A stretch of 64,000 bases of DNA from Pedobacter endophyticus. GTDB lineage: Bacteria; Bacteroidota; Bacteroidia; Sphingobacteriales; Sphingobacteriaceae. The stretch spans positions 1,488,001 through 1,552,000 of the forward strand of contig NZ_CP064939.1 in assembly GCF_015679185.1 (NCBI RefSeq), read 5' to 3'. The notes below the pieces were generated by a model. The model saw only the letters and a list, made by a program, of their open reading frames with translations, was not told the origin of the DNA and ran no database searches. Both the position numbers and the translations under genes were made by a program. Shown in pieces: positions 43,611 to 53,243 of this stretch (positions within the stretch are counted from its first letter, which is position 1; each line of letters starts with the position of its first letter).

Positions 43611-45965
43611 TTATTGCACTGAGGGCGGCGGAAGCTTAACACCCCAGGTTTGGTTGGGCTTGCTGCCCATAGTTAATACCAGCGTACCGCCATTCATTAA
43701 TACGTCGCGATACAGCCATGCGTTATTTAATGCCTTGCCGTTCCACAGGGCCGACTGCACGTAAACGTTCTCCTTTGAGTTGTTTTTAGTTTCGATTACC
43801 AGGCGCTTTCCATTGCCAAGCTGAATTTCGGATTTATCAAAAACGGGGCTTCCGATCTGGATTGTTGGTCTGGCGTCGGTTAAACCCTTCACATCAAACA
43901 GACCCATTGAGGCCATTACGTACCAGGAGCCGAGTTGTCCCTGATCTTCATCCTGCCCATAACCATACCCGTGGATGCTTTCGATGCCATAAAATTCATC
44001 GCATATTGCCCGCGTCCATTTTTGTGTAAGCCACGGTGCAGCTGAATAATTGAACAACCAGCTAATATGGAGGTTTGGCTGGTTGCCGTGGTTATAGAGC
44101 GATTGAATACCTGCAAAGGCGTCGATCGTTTTTCCGCCTCCAAAGGCATTTTTTTGAGACGTTTGAAAAATTCCATTTAAACGCTCAGTAAAAGTTTTGC
44201 GCCCGATTGCCTGAATTAAACCTTCGGGATTTTGCGGAACGTAAAACGTATATTGTGTGGCATTGCCTTCCTGAAAGCCCCGCCATGCCTCTAAGGGATC
44301 GAACTTATCAATAAAATTTCCGTTTTCATCCTTAGGATGCACAAGTTTAAGGTCTTGATCAAAAATCAGTTTCCAGCCATTAGATAAATTGATGAGTTTA
44401 TTGTAATCGGCCGTTTTACCCATCTTTTTAGCCAGTTGTGCCGCAGCAAAGGCGCTGAAGCTGTATTCGAGCGTATGGGAGCCAGAGAAATGAGCGCCTG
44501 TAGAATCGGTTTTATCAGCATCCAAAAACGGAACAAATCCTCGCGATACAAAGCTTTTGGTGTCCATTTTTCCCGATCCAACCAATCGGTTTTTATAATT
44601 GAGCTCGTTGCCCAGCACGGCTTTATAGGCTAAATCCAAATCATAATCGCGGATATTGGCCTGATAAGCGCCCGCAATGGCCAGACCAACAAAGTTTGTA
44701 CCTACGCCCGAAACGAAGTTGCTGTTTGCGATACCATCGCCAAACCAACCCCGCTCCTTATAAATTTCTAGTTGTGTATGTACAAAATCGCTGTAATGCG
44801 AGGGGTACGATAGTGCCCACAATTGTGTAAGGTTCCAAAATCCGCCCCAAATGGCATCGGTATTCATAAAGTTATAGCTGAATTTCCCTTTCGCATCTTT
44901 GGGTAACTGGCCAATTGTACCATCGTGACGTGGAAAGTTCCCGTTCACATCGCTGGCTATGCCCCTACCGAGTAAAGCATGGTAAAGCCCGGTATAAAAT
45001 TTTGTTTTATCGGCTTCGTTTTTACCTGAAACCTTAAGTTTTGCCATTTCGCTGCGCCACTCGTTTTGGGCGGCCGCTTTTGCCTGGGCAAAGGTTAAGT
45101 TCGCTGCTTCTGTTTGGAGATTTAGCTTTGCATTTTGAATGGAAGTGTAAGAAAGGCCAACCTTAATTTCAATCTGCTCATTTTGTTGCGTAGTATAGTT
45201 GAGGAACAAACCTGCACCTATTCCTTGTGATGATTTTTGATTGGCAATAGCGTCTGTTTTACTTAAGGCGCCAACTTCTGCGGGCTTTTTACCAAGTTCT
45301 CCAAAAAAATACATGGCCACTTTCCCGCCCTCATCATAGGTTTTTACATATTTCGGATAAGTAATCACGAAGCCCTGAAAATGCGTATCATCAATCATTT
45401 CCACAGATGCATCGGTAATTGGGCCGCTTTCGCCCTGAACATTGCCAACGGATAAAATGATCCTCGAAGTGTTGCTCTTAGGAAAGGTATAGCGATGGAA
45501 ACCGACCCGTTTTGTAGCGGTGAGCTCTGCTTTTATATTAAAATCATCTAACAGTACCGAATAGTAGCCCGGCTGTGCAACTTCATTCTTACGATCGAAG
45601 GCCGACCGGTATCCACTTCCCGGCTTCTCTAATTCGCCGGGCACGGTTTTTAGCGTTCCTGCTGTTGGCATAAAACTGATTCCGCCAACTTGCCATTCGT
45701 GAAAATGGACAAAACCCTCTATCGAGTTGTGGCGGGTATCGTACCCTACGGCCTCCCATCCCTGGTTGTTTCCATAACTTCCATTTGTTGATGGCGCCAA
45801 TTTGGCCATTCCGTACGGAACGGCGGCGGGCGTGTAAAAAAACCACCTGCTGTGTGCAGTACCGATGTTTGGATTTACATATTTTAAAACGTCCTGGGCA
45901 AACGCCGCGGGCATAAGGAAGAGCAAGATAATTAAGGGAAGTGCTGATTTATAACCTATTTTCAT
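43611..45965 (-). CDS. GH92 exo-alpha-mannosidase
   Basis: A 784-residue secreted enzyme (signal peptide to about residue 23). It shows the N-terminal beta-sandwich start YVNPNIGTAHSR and the catalytic-domain motifs EGNATQYTFYVPQNPEGL (Glu as general acid) and QDEDQGQLGSWYVMASMG (usually GNDDxGQMSAWY). GH92 enzymes are calcium-dependent, inverting exo-mannosidases, mostly alpha-1,2 or alpha-1,3. The common FSHTHLSG motif is replaced by FVHFHEWQVGG, so linkage preference may differ. In this locus it would strip mannan side chains to let GH76 enzymes reach the backbone. Confidence 0.92.
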   Translation of the reverse strand: MKIGYKSALPLIILLFLMPAAFAQDVLKYVNPNIGTAHSRWFFYTPAAVPYGMAKLAPSTNGSYGNNQGWEAVGYDTRHNSIEGFVHFHEWQVGGISFMPTAGTLKTVPGELEKPGSGYRSAFDRKNEVAQPGYYSVLLDDFNIKAELTATKRVGFHRYTFPKSNTSRIILSVGNVQGESGPITDASVEMIDDTHFQGFVITYPKYVKTYDEGGKVAMYFFGELGKKPAEVGALSKTDAIANQKSSQGIGAGLFLNYTTQQNEQIEIKVGLSYTSIQNAKLNLQTEAANLTFAQAKAAAQNEWRSEMAKLKVSGKNEADKTKFYTGLYHALLGRGIASDVNGNFPRHDGTIGQLPKDAKGKFSYNFMNTDAIWGGFWNLTQLWALSYPSHYSDFVHTQLEIYKERGWFGDGIANSNFVSGVGTNFVGLAIAGAYQANIRDYDLDLAYKAVLGNELNYKNRLVGSGKMDTKSFVSRGFVPFLDADKTDSTGAHFSGSHTLEYSFSAFAAAQLAKKMGKTADYNKLINLSNGWKLIFDQDLKLVHPKDENGNFIDKFDPLEAWRGFQEGNATQYTFYVPQNPEGLIQAIGRKTFTERLNGIFQTSQKNAFGGGKTIDAFAGIQSLYNHGNQPNLHISWLFNYSAAPWLTQKWTRAICDEFYGIESIHGYGYGQDEDQGQLGSWYVMASMGLFDVKGLTDARPTIQIGSPVFDKSEIQLGNGKRLVIETKNNSKENVYVQSALWNGKALNNAWLYRDVLMNGGTLVLTMGSKPNQTWGVKLPPPSVQ

Positions 45966-45984
45966 AAGGGTAAGGATTGTGATT

Positions 45985-47190
45985 TTAATATTTCGACAAG
46001 AGCGCCTGAATCCGCTGCATCCAGGCCTGATCTACAGTTTCCATTTCCGTTGAGCGGTTTTGCCCATCAAAGCCGGCAAAGAAATAATAGCCGAAATTAG
46101 TTGTATTTCTGTTGGCAATATTTAAACGGTTGATATTTTCTTTAGCGTATACCAGCCAGCTTTCGTTTTTGTCTGTTTCGTAAAGGCGAATCATCGCTTG
46201 CGAGCCCCAGGCACACCACGCCGGGTTAATCCGCGTTTCGGCTGTGTTAAAAACATAGCCTTTATATAATGCATTCCATAAGGTGTTGTTCATTGCCCGG
46301 CCAAGGCTCTGTGCTTTGGTTAGGTAAGCGGCATCGTTCATTATTTTACTGTACAATATAAAGGCTTCAACCATAATGGCGTTATCGTAAGTGAATTTTT
46401 CATTATGCTTCACACCATCTCCAGCGCCATCAATCTTCCAGATATAGAGGCCAGTGTTGGTATCAAACATTTTGGTGTTTAGCCAGGTGTTTACCTGTAC
46501 GGCCCAATCGCGGTAGATGGCATCGCCAGTTAAACTGTATAGCTTTAAAAACAGTTGCAATGCCAGCCCATTGGTTTGCGTGGGTTTTTCGGGCTTAGCC
46601 GTATTCCAGTAAAATCCGCCTCCGTACACGTTGTCCCATAAGCCACTGTTAATGAGCCAGTCGCCACAAGCCTTTGCCTTAGCCAAATAAGCTTGCTTAT
46701 CGGCGCCAGTGGTTACTTCTGCGGCTTCGAGAAAAACAATACCTGTTAAGGCGTTGTCATCAACATATTTATCTCCGGCAGCGCCCGAGCCATCAAGATT
46801 TACCGATGCAAAATACCCGCCTCGCAGGTCTCTTTTGTCCCACATGTTCTCCATAAACTTAAAAGTATTGTTCATGTAGGCCAGATAGGTGGTTTCGCCG
46901 AGGCTTACCATTGCTGCATCGGCATAAATTTGACTCACGTTGTACCATTCGTAACAATTGTTTGAATGTGTTGTGGTATTGGCCCGATACCCATAACTGG
47001 CAGTTAACAGGTTGTTTACGGTAAAGGTGTGGGTTTCTTTTGCCTGTTGAAGATAATTTACTGTTGTGCCCGGCGTAACAGGCGGGGTAACCGGCGGCGG
47101 CGTAACGGGTACCGGTGCCGGATCTTTTTTGCACGAGGCATAAAGAAACAACGCAAATATCAGGCAGGTATTTCTAATGATTTTTTTCAT
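45985..47190 (-). CDS. GH76 surface lipoprotein (endo-alpha-1,6-mannanase type)
   Basis: A 401-residue lipoprotein. I use the ATG at 47190 because it starts a signal peptide with lipobox LYASCKK; a longer GTG-started frame would run into the SusE-like gene. A Pro/Val/Thr linker (PVPVTPPPVTPP) leads to the GH76 barrel with Asp144-Asp145 in KYVDDNALTGIVFLEAAE, GGGFYWNTAKPEKPTQTNGLALQLFLKLY and YDNAIMVEAFILYSK. As a lipid-anchored enzyme it is the likely surface endo-mannanase that produces fragments for the SusC/SusD pair. Confidence 0.88.
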   Translation of the reverse strand: MKKIIRNTCLIFALFLYASCKKDPAPVPVTPPPVTPPVTPGTTVNYLQQAKETHTFTVNNLLTASYGYRANTTTHSNNCYEWYNVSQIYADAAMVSLGETTYLAYMNNTFKFMENMWDKRDLRGGYFASVNLDGSGAAGDKYVDDNALTGIVFLEAAEVTTGADKQAYLAKAKACGDWLINSGLWDNVYGGGFYWNTAKPEKPTQTNGLALQLFLKLYSLTGDAIYRDWAVQVNTWLNTKMFDTNTGLYIWKIDGAGDGVKHNEKFTYDNAIMVEAFILYSKIMNDAAYLTKAQSLGRAMNNTLWNALYKGYVFNTAETRINPAWCAWGSQAMIRLYETDKNESWLVYAKENINRLNIANRNTTNFGYYFFAGFDGQNRSTEMETVDQAWMQRIQALLSKY

Positions 47191-47242
47191 AGGATCGATT
47201 TTTTTTCCGCCAGCAAGTTCTGCCGGCGGAGTGCGCAAACAA

Positions 47243-48367
47243 TTATTGAACAACAATACTGTGGGTGTAAGCACCGCCAGAACCGAAGTTTAACATTGCC
47301 TTAACGCTTTTGTTATCTGCTGCAGGGTTAAATTTGTAGGTATTGTTCCATTGATCGTTGGTTACCGGATTGAGATAAAAGTACGAGGCCGATTGCCCAA
47401 CCGGGCTCACATTGTTTACATTGCTGCTTCCCATATACTTAATACCAGCCGAGGTATGCAGCGCAAATTTGTAGCGTTCATCTCTTCCCCACGAAAATTG
47501 GTAAAACTCTACCGGAATATTTCCCGATTGCCAAACGCCATTGGCTACATAAGCCAATTGACCAATTTCTGCGGCGTAGGCCGACATAAACAATCCAACG
47601 CTTTGAATTTCGGTAGCCTCAACAACCGCAGCAACATTGAAATCGTATTTTAAATAATAGGCTTTGGTGCTGCCCGATACGGTGACTGACGAGGTTCCTT
47701 CTTTAATCTGCGTCCCTTCAGCGAAGAATTTCCGACCTCCGTCGCCCGCTTTATTGGTGAGCTGATAAGTGCCCGGTTTTAAAGAGGTATAAATTTCGAA
47801 TACACCTTCTTCGAGTTTTTTAAACTTAAGTGCCTTAGCCAAGTCATCGCCCGCTTCGGTAGCCGACCCGGTTAAATAGAGTTCGGTTGGCACTTCAGCA
47901 AATCCTGCCGGGCGTTCGAGCTGAAGTGTTCTGCTTTCCTGTCCGGGTTTGGCGTTGCTCGCTTTCGATGCGATAACCGTCCACCTCACCTTTCCGGTAG
48001 ATGATGAATTGATGCCGCACAGGGCCGCTATTTTTGTTAAGTCTTTATGAGAGATGGTTACCTGCGGTTGCACGCCTGCTCCATCAGACACGACTTTAAA
48101 AACGGGATTAGCAAAGTCGCCGCCGTCTTTATCAAAAGCCACCTCGTAAAGAACCAGCCCGCCGTCGTCTGGTGTGGCCGCCGCCCATTTAAACTGCTGC
48201 GTCGCAGTAGCATCAGAAGGGGTTAATTTAATGCTTGCCTGATCGGATGGTAAGTTTAACGCGCCAACAGCGCCGATGTTCTCGTTTAACGCTCTTTCAT
48301 CCTTTTTACATGAGCTTAGTGCAATGCATGCAAACCACAAGCCGAATACTATTTTTAAAGTTTTCAT
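47243..48367 (-). CDS. SusE-like surface glycan-binding lipoprotein
   Basis: A 374-residue lipoprotein with lipobox ALSSCKK near residue 20. The first about 120 residues resemble the SusE domain (LNLPSDQASIKLTPSDATATQQFKW...YEVAFDKDGGDFANPVF). Two beta-rich starch-binding-like units follow (ELYLTGSATEAGDD..., VGLFMSAYAAEIGQLAYVANGVWQSG). Such proteins sit after SusD and help to hold the glycan on the surface. Start at 48367, 11 bases after the SusD stop. Confidence 0.82.
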   Translation of the reverse strand: MKTLKIVFGLWFACIALSSCKKDERALNENIGAVGALNLPSDQASIKLTPSDATATQQFKWAAATPDDGGLVLYEVAFDKDGGDFANPVFKVVSDGAGVQPQVTISHKDLTKIAALCGINSSSTGKVRWTVIASKASNAKPGQESRTLQLERPAGFAEVPTELYLTGSATEAGDDLAKALKFKKLEEGVFEIYTSLKPGTYQLTNKAGDGGRKFFAEGTQIKEGTSSVTVSGSTKAYYLKYDFNVAAVVEATEIQSVGLFMSAYAAEIGQLAYVANGVWQSGNIPVEFYQFSWGRDERYKFALHTSAGIKYMGSSNVNNVSPVGQSASYFYLNPVTNDQWNNTYKFNPAADNKSVKAMLNFGSGGAYTHSIVVQ

Positions 48368-48378
48368 ACCGTTGCTGA

Positions 48379-50004
48379 TTATTGATATCCTGGGTTCTGA
48401 GTTAAATTTTTATTGAGGCCGATTTCACTTGAGGGAATCGCCCATAAATAATCTCTTTGGGGATTAAATTTGCGTTGCTGGGTTCTGATGTATCCCCCAT
48501 CGATGGTTTGGTCGGCTGCAAACTTTGCGCCGTGGGCGAAGCCGTTCATCGTCACTTCGGCCACTTTCCATCGCCTGATGTCATCCACTCTCAATCCTTC
48601 CATGGCCAATTCTGCCCTACGCTCTCGACGGATCACGTTGGTTAAATCGCCCGAGGGAAAACTCAATGCCGCAGCATCGGTAAACCCTGCCCTTGCACGA
48701 AGCGCACCAATTGTTTTTGCCCAAACTGCCGCATCCATTTGACCAAGACTATTCTTGGCCTCGGCATAGGTCAATAAAACTTCGGCATAACGGAATAAAT
48801 GCAGGTTATTGCCCGATACAAAACTCGATAATGCGCTGGGATCAAAATATTTCCGCCAGTAATAGCCCGTTGCCGATGCACTTTGCGAGCCAGGCGAATA
48901 TTCGTCAAGGCCGGGCTGAACCGGATCTGAACCGGGCCTGATGTAAATCGTTTTTGTCGTATTATCGGGATTTACCCAGCTATATCGATCGTAAACTACC
49001 GTTGCCGTAAGCCTTGGGTCGCGGTTTACGTACGGGTTGCTTTCTACATAGCCCGAACCGGCCTCTTTAATTCCTTTTCCATTGAGCATAATATAATCAT
49101 CTACCAACTCTTGCGTTGGTGCCATATTGCTCACCCTGCCGCCGACAGTTCTCGGTGCAAAGTCCCAGAAATTTTGCCATGTTCTTACCGCAGGCACATA
49201 TTGAAGCGACAATATGCTTTCGTTGTTGGTTGTATTAGTCGCGGGATCGCTGAACAAGGCACTGTAACTTGGCGTTAGTGAATAGGTGCCGTAAGTTGCC
49301 TGGTTATTAATCAGTTTTTCGCAAATGGTTACAACTTCCTGCATCCTGTTTCCCTGATACAACAATGTGCGCATTTGTAAAGCAAGCGCTGCGCCTTTGG
49401 TTATGCGGCCGTTTTCGCTCGCTGGCAGCTGGTCTTTGCTCGGCAAGTTGGGAATAGCTTCCTCTAGTTGGCTCACTATATAATCTACTACTGCTGCTTT
49501 GGAAGTGCGTGGAATCACTTGTGCTTCTTCCGGCGTTAAATCGTGATCTGGAAGCGGCACATCGCCATACCATTTAGTTAGGTTAAACAGCGCAAATGCC
49601 CGCATAAACTGGTTTTCGGCCTTCATGCGTGCAATGGTTGCCTGCGGAAGCGTTTTGTTCTGATCTACATTTTCTAAAAATATGTTTACCGACTTGATGG
49701 TTTTATAATAACTCGCCCAATCGCCGGCAAATTTCGCCGTAAGCGATGTTGCGTTGCCACTGGCAATGAGGTTTAAATCGCCCGATGGAGAATAGGCATT
49801 ATCTGAAAGCGCCTCGGGTTCAAAATATAGATTACTGTTGTACAGCAGGCTATAATTATTATTTAAGGCATTGGTTACGTTGATATCCACTGTCCAGAAG
49901 GTTAAGTCCGAAAACCTATCCGTTGGGGCGATATCCAGCTTCTTACATCCTGCAATTGCAAGGATGATGGCAGCTATGATGAGGCTTTTATTTAAAAATT
50001 TCAT
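48379..50004 (-). CDS. SusD/RagB-type glycan-binding lipoprotein (mannan locus)
   Basis: A 541-residue lipoprotein with lipobox IAGCKK (Cys about residue 20). It shows the SusD series MKAENQFMRAFALFNLTKWYGDVPLP, ITKGAALALQMRTLLYQG, FRYAEVLLTYAEAKNSLGQ, RRERRAELAMEGLRVDDIRRWKVAE and WAIPSSEI with a closing NPGYQ. It pairs with the SusC encoded 23 bases upstream. In this context its ligand should be alpha-mannan fragments. Confidence 0.94.
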   Translation of the reverse strand: MKFLNKSLIIAAIILAIAGCKKLDIAPTDRFSDLTFWTVDINVTNALNNNYSLLYNSNLYFEPEALSDNAYSPSGDLNLIASGNATSLTAKFAGDWASYYKTIKSVNIFLENVDQNKTLPQATIARMKAENQFMRAFALFNLTKWYGDVPLPDHDLTPEEAQVIPRTSKAAVVDYIVSQLEEAIPNLPSKDQLPASENGRITKGAALALQMRTLLYQGNRMQEVVTICEKLINNQATYGTYSLTPSYSALFSDPATNTTNNESILSLQYVPAVRTWQNFWDFAPRTVGGRVSNMAPTQELVDDYIMLNGKGIKEAGSGYVESNPYVNRDPRLTATVVYDRYSWVNPDNTTKTIYIRPGSDPVQPGLDEYSPGSQSASATGYYWRKYFDPSALSSFVSGNNLHLFRYAEVLLTYAEAKNSLGQMDAAVWAKTIGALRARAGFTDAAALSFPSGDLTNVIRRERRAELAMEGLRVDDIRRWKVAEVTMNGFAHGAKFAADQTIDGGYIRTQQRKFNPQRDYLWAIPSSEIGLNKNLTQNPGYQ

Positions 50005-50027
50005 ATGAGTAATTCTAACCGTGAATA

Positions 50028-53000
50028 TTAAAAAGTGATATCGAGCCCTGCGCCATAAAATATTGGTAAAGGATATTGGCGGGCACTGTTTGAGCTTGAA
50101 CCGGTGCTTAGGTTGTTTCCAAACTCCGAAGTTTCGGGATCGATGAATTTAAGCTTGCTGAGCGTAAACAGATTTTGGCCGATCAGCGATACACGCAAAC
50201 GCTCTATGCCTGCTTTTTTGGTGAAAGCTTGCGGTAGTGTATAGCCAATATTTACGTTTTTGAGGCGTGCATAGGCCGCATCGTATTTGTAAAGGTCTGA
50301 TCCTGTTCTCCAGTTATTGGTGTTTGATGGTGATCCGATGTTTGCAAATATCGGGTAACGGGCATCCGGGTTGTTGGGTGTCCAGTAATCCGTCATGTGC
50401 TCATAAACCGTTGCGCCGTAGCCATAGTGAAATGGTTCAACAAGCTCGCCCCTTAAAAATGTTTCACGCTTGCCAACGCCTTGTATAAACAACTGAAAAT
50501 CGAAGCCTTTAACAGCCAAACGGTAGGTAAATCCAAAAGTGTACCGTGGGAAAGGGTTGCCCAGCACCGTTTTGTCTTTGGCATCGATCACGCCGTCGTT
50601 GTTCAGGTCTTTAAATTTCACATCGCCCGGAACCACCGCATTGCCTGCAATTTTTGGCGAGTTGGTAATGTCTGCCTGATTTTGGAAGAAACCATTGGTT
50701 TCATAACCATAATACTGAGTAATTGGTTCTCCAACACGGCGCAAGAGTTGAAACACATCCTGATTGATGATTTGCTCGGTTGCGCCTCCCGATAGCTTAA
50801 GTAACTTATTTTGGTTATCGGCTACGTTAATGCTGAAGCTCTGGGTAACATTTTCTCCGCGTAAGTTGTAGGTTAAAGCTGCTTCCCAACCTTTGCTTCG
50901 TACTTTGGCCACATTAAAATCGGGCGTTGCGGCACCAAAAATTGCGGGTACATCCTGCCTTGGCTGAAGAATATCTCTGGTTACCTTGTTAAAATAATCA
51001 AAAGAGGCCGTTAACCTGTTATCAAAAAGGCTTGCGTCTAAACCGATATTAAAAGTCGATGCTTTTTCCCAGGTTAGGTCTTTGTTTGATAGCAGGGTGC
51101 CCGCTCCGCCCACGGGTACATTATTAAAGCCGTAAGCACTGGCATAATTGAAATAGGTGGTTTGGTACTGAAAATTGCCCACATTCTGATTGCCGACTAC
51201 GCCATAAGTAACCCGCAGCTTAAGGTTGTTAACTGTTTTTTTGATGGATTGCATGAACGGTTCTTCAGAGATAATCCAGCCGGTACTTACCGCAGGAAAA
51301 AAGCTGCCGCGATTTCCTTTCGCAAACTTTGATGAAGCATCGTACCTTGCGTTGGCCTCAAACAGGTACTTGTTTTTAAAACTGTAGTTTAACCGGCCAA
51401 GCGCCGAAACAAGGCTGTAAGAATTTATGGCCAGGCTGTTGTTTGAGTTAATGGCATCAACAAGGGTTCCGGTTGTTGGGGTACCCAGTAACTGATCGGT
51501 AAGTGTTTTTTGCAATTGAAATCCCCGCTGATTGTAGTTTTCGCTTTCGACGCCTACTTGCGCCTTAAACTCGTGGTCGGAGATTGTTTTACCGTATTCG
51601 AGGTAAACTTTGGTGTTAAAAAGCTGCGATTTACTGTTTGCATCGAGCACCGAACGGTCATCGCCATAAACTCCCGAAGGCAGATAATTTACCTGTGTCC
51701 GACGGAAAAACGTGCCGTTATTTTGCAGCGTACCACCGAATTGACCTGTTAACTTTAAATCGTTTGTAATGTTCAACTGCCCATTGAAAGAGCCGAAAAT
51801 TTCGTCGTTATCGGCCTGATTGAAACCGCCTTTTTCTAACACGCCATATTCGTTGTACTGAGAGGCGAAGGGATTGGTTAAATAGTTGCCGTTTTCATCT
51901 TGCCAGTTAAAGTTGTGCGGAACCCTGTTGGCATCGGCGAAGATGTTATTATCGCCCACGCTGTTGGTTTTGTTTCGGCTTTTTGTGTAAAGGAGGATAA
52001 AGTTTGTTCTGAGCTTGCCGATAATATTGGTCTGGTTCAACCTCAGGTTATACTTTTGATAGCCAAAATTAGCGCCCTCTCCGCCATTGCCGATGAAATT
52101 GCTTTCCTGATCCTGGAATCCGGCAGAAACAAAAAATGCACTTTTTTCGCCACCACCTGCGATATTTACATTATGCGATTGCTGGGGTGCGGTGCGCAAA
52201 AGGTGCTCAATATCCCATGTACCATCGCCCTGCGCTTTCAGCTCCTGAATTTGATCGGGCGTATAGGCAGGACTTAACCCGGAGTTGACCAGCGATTCGT
52301 TTTTATAATAAGCATTTTGATAGGCCGGCACTTTATGTACCAAAACGTTGGCATCTTGAACGCCATAACTGCCATTATAGGTAACAGTGGTCTTCTTGTT
52401 TATCTTTCCGGCCTTGGTGGTAATGAGTATAACGCCATTGGCGGCTCTGGAACCATAAATGGCGGCCGAACCTGCGTCTTTCAGTACGGATACACTGGCA
52501 ATGTCGTTTGGGTTGATTGTATTTAAATTGCCACCAACGATACCATCTACAACAACCAATGGGGTGTTGTCTCCCAGCGTGCCTACGCCCCTGATATTTA
52601 CGGTTACATTGCTGCCCGGATTTAAGTTTGTTTGCTGAATAATTAAATTCGGCGACTCGCCCTGCAAGGCCTGATAGGCATTAAGTACAGGTTTATTCTC
52701 TATGTTTTTTGCATCGATAGTGCTTACTGCACCGGTAATCGATACCCGCTTTTGAGTACCGTAACCTACAACAACAACCTCATCCAACGCATTTTCGCCG
52801 CCCGGCTGCAACCGAACATTGATTGTGGTTTGCCCGGCAATTGCAACATCCTGACTAATGTAGCCTACATAGGAGAAAGTAAGGCTCCGGGAAACGAGAT
52901 TATCGGGAACGGAAAGGCTGTATACACCGCTGTTGTCGGTAACTGCTCCTACCGATGTACCCTTAATTTGCACGGTTACACCGGGAAGCCCCAATCCTTT

Positions 53001-53180
53001 TTCGTCAACAACTTTACCGCTAACGGTAACATTTGCAGCGTGTTGCGCTGTAACGGCCGTTGCTAATGGCTTGGCAGCGAGGTAGCCAGGCGTAAAGGGA
53101 ACCAGTATTGATACCAGTAGCACAAGCTGCCAGAGGGGCAGTCGCCTAAGTTTTTTTGTTTCGTAAAATTTAAGTCTCAT
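50028..53180 (-). CDS. SusC/RagA-type TonB-dependent transporter (mannan locus)
   Basis: A 1050-residue receptor. Residues 1 to about 45 are a long basic signal region. A carboxypeptidase-regulatory-like domain follows (about 52-130: VTVSGKVVDEKGLGLPGVTV...), then LDEVVVVGYGTQK, the plug (about 140-255: VTVNIRGVGTLGDNTPLVVVDGIV, VSVLKDAGSAAIYGSRAANGVILITT) and the barrel ending in DITF. It should carry mannan oligosaccharides across the outer membrane, with energy from TonB. No tonB/exbBD genes are in the window. Confidence 0.94.
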   Translation of the reverse strand: MRLKFYETKKLRRLPLWQLVLLVSILVPFTPGYLAAKPLATAVTAQHAANVTVSGKVVDEKGLGLPGVTVQIKGTSVGAVTDNSGVYSLSVPDNLVSRSLTFSYVGYISQDVAIAGQTTINVRLQPGGENALDEVVVVGYGTQKRVSITGAVSTIDAKNIENKPVLNAYQALQGESPNLIIQQTNLNPGSNVTVNIRGVGTLGDNTPLVVVDGIVGGNLNTINPNDIASVSVLKDAGSAAIYGSRAANGVILITTKAGKINKKTTVTYNGSYGVQDANVLVHKVPAYQNAYYKNESLVNSGLSPAYTPDQIQELKAQGDGTWDIEHLLRTAPQQSHNVNIAGGGEKSAFFVSAGFQDQESNFIGNGGEGANFGYQKYNLRLNQTNIIGKLRTNFILLYTKSRNKTNSVGDNNIFADANRVPHNFNWQDENGNYLTNPFASQYNEYGVLEKGGFNQADNDEIFGSFNGQLNITNDLKLTGQFGGTLQNNGTFFRRTQVNYLPSGVYGDDRSVLDANSKSQLFNTKVYLEYGKTISDHEFKAQVGVESENYNQRGFQLQKTLTDQLLGTPTTGTLVDAINSNNSLAINSYSLVSALGRLNYSFKNKYLFEANARYDASSKFAKGNRGSFFPAVSTGWIISEEPFMQSIKKTVNNLKLRVTYGVVGNQNVGNFQYQTTYFNYASAYGFNNVPVGGAGTLLSNKDLTWEKASTFNIGLDASLFDNRLTASFDYFNKVTRDILQPRQDVPAIFGAATPDFNVAKVRSKGWEAALTYNLRGENVTQSFSINVADNQNKLLKLSGGATEQIINQDVFQLLRRVGEPITQYYGYETNGFFQNQADITNSPKIAGNAVVPGDVKFKDLNNDGVIDAKDKTVLGNPFPRYTFGFTYRLAVKGFDFQLFIQGVGKRETFLRGELVEPFHYGYGATVYEHMTDYWTPNNPDARYPIFANIGSPSNTNNWRTGSDLYKYDAAYARLKNVNIGYTLPQAFTKKAGIERLRVSLIGQNLFTLSKLKFIDPETSEFGNNLSTGSSSNSARQYPLPIFYGAGLDITF

Positions 53181-53243
53181 AACATTTTGGTTAGTTAAAT
53201 GCTGGTAAGCATTTTGTATATCGGGTTAGGTTTTTATTAGGGT

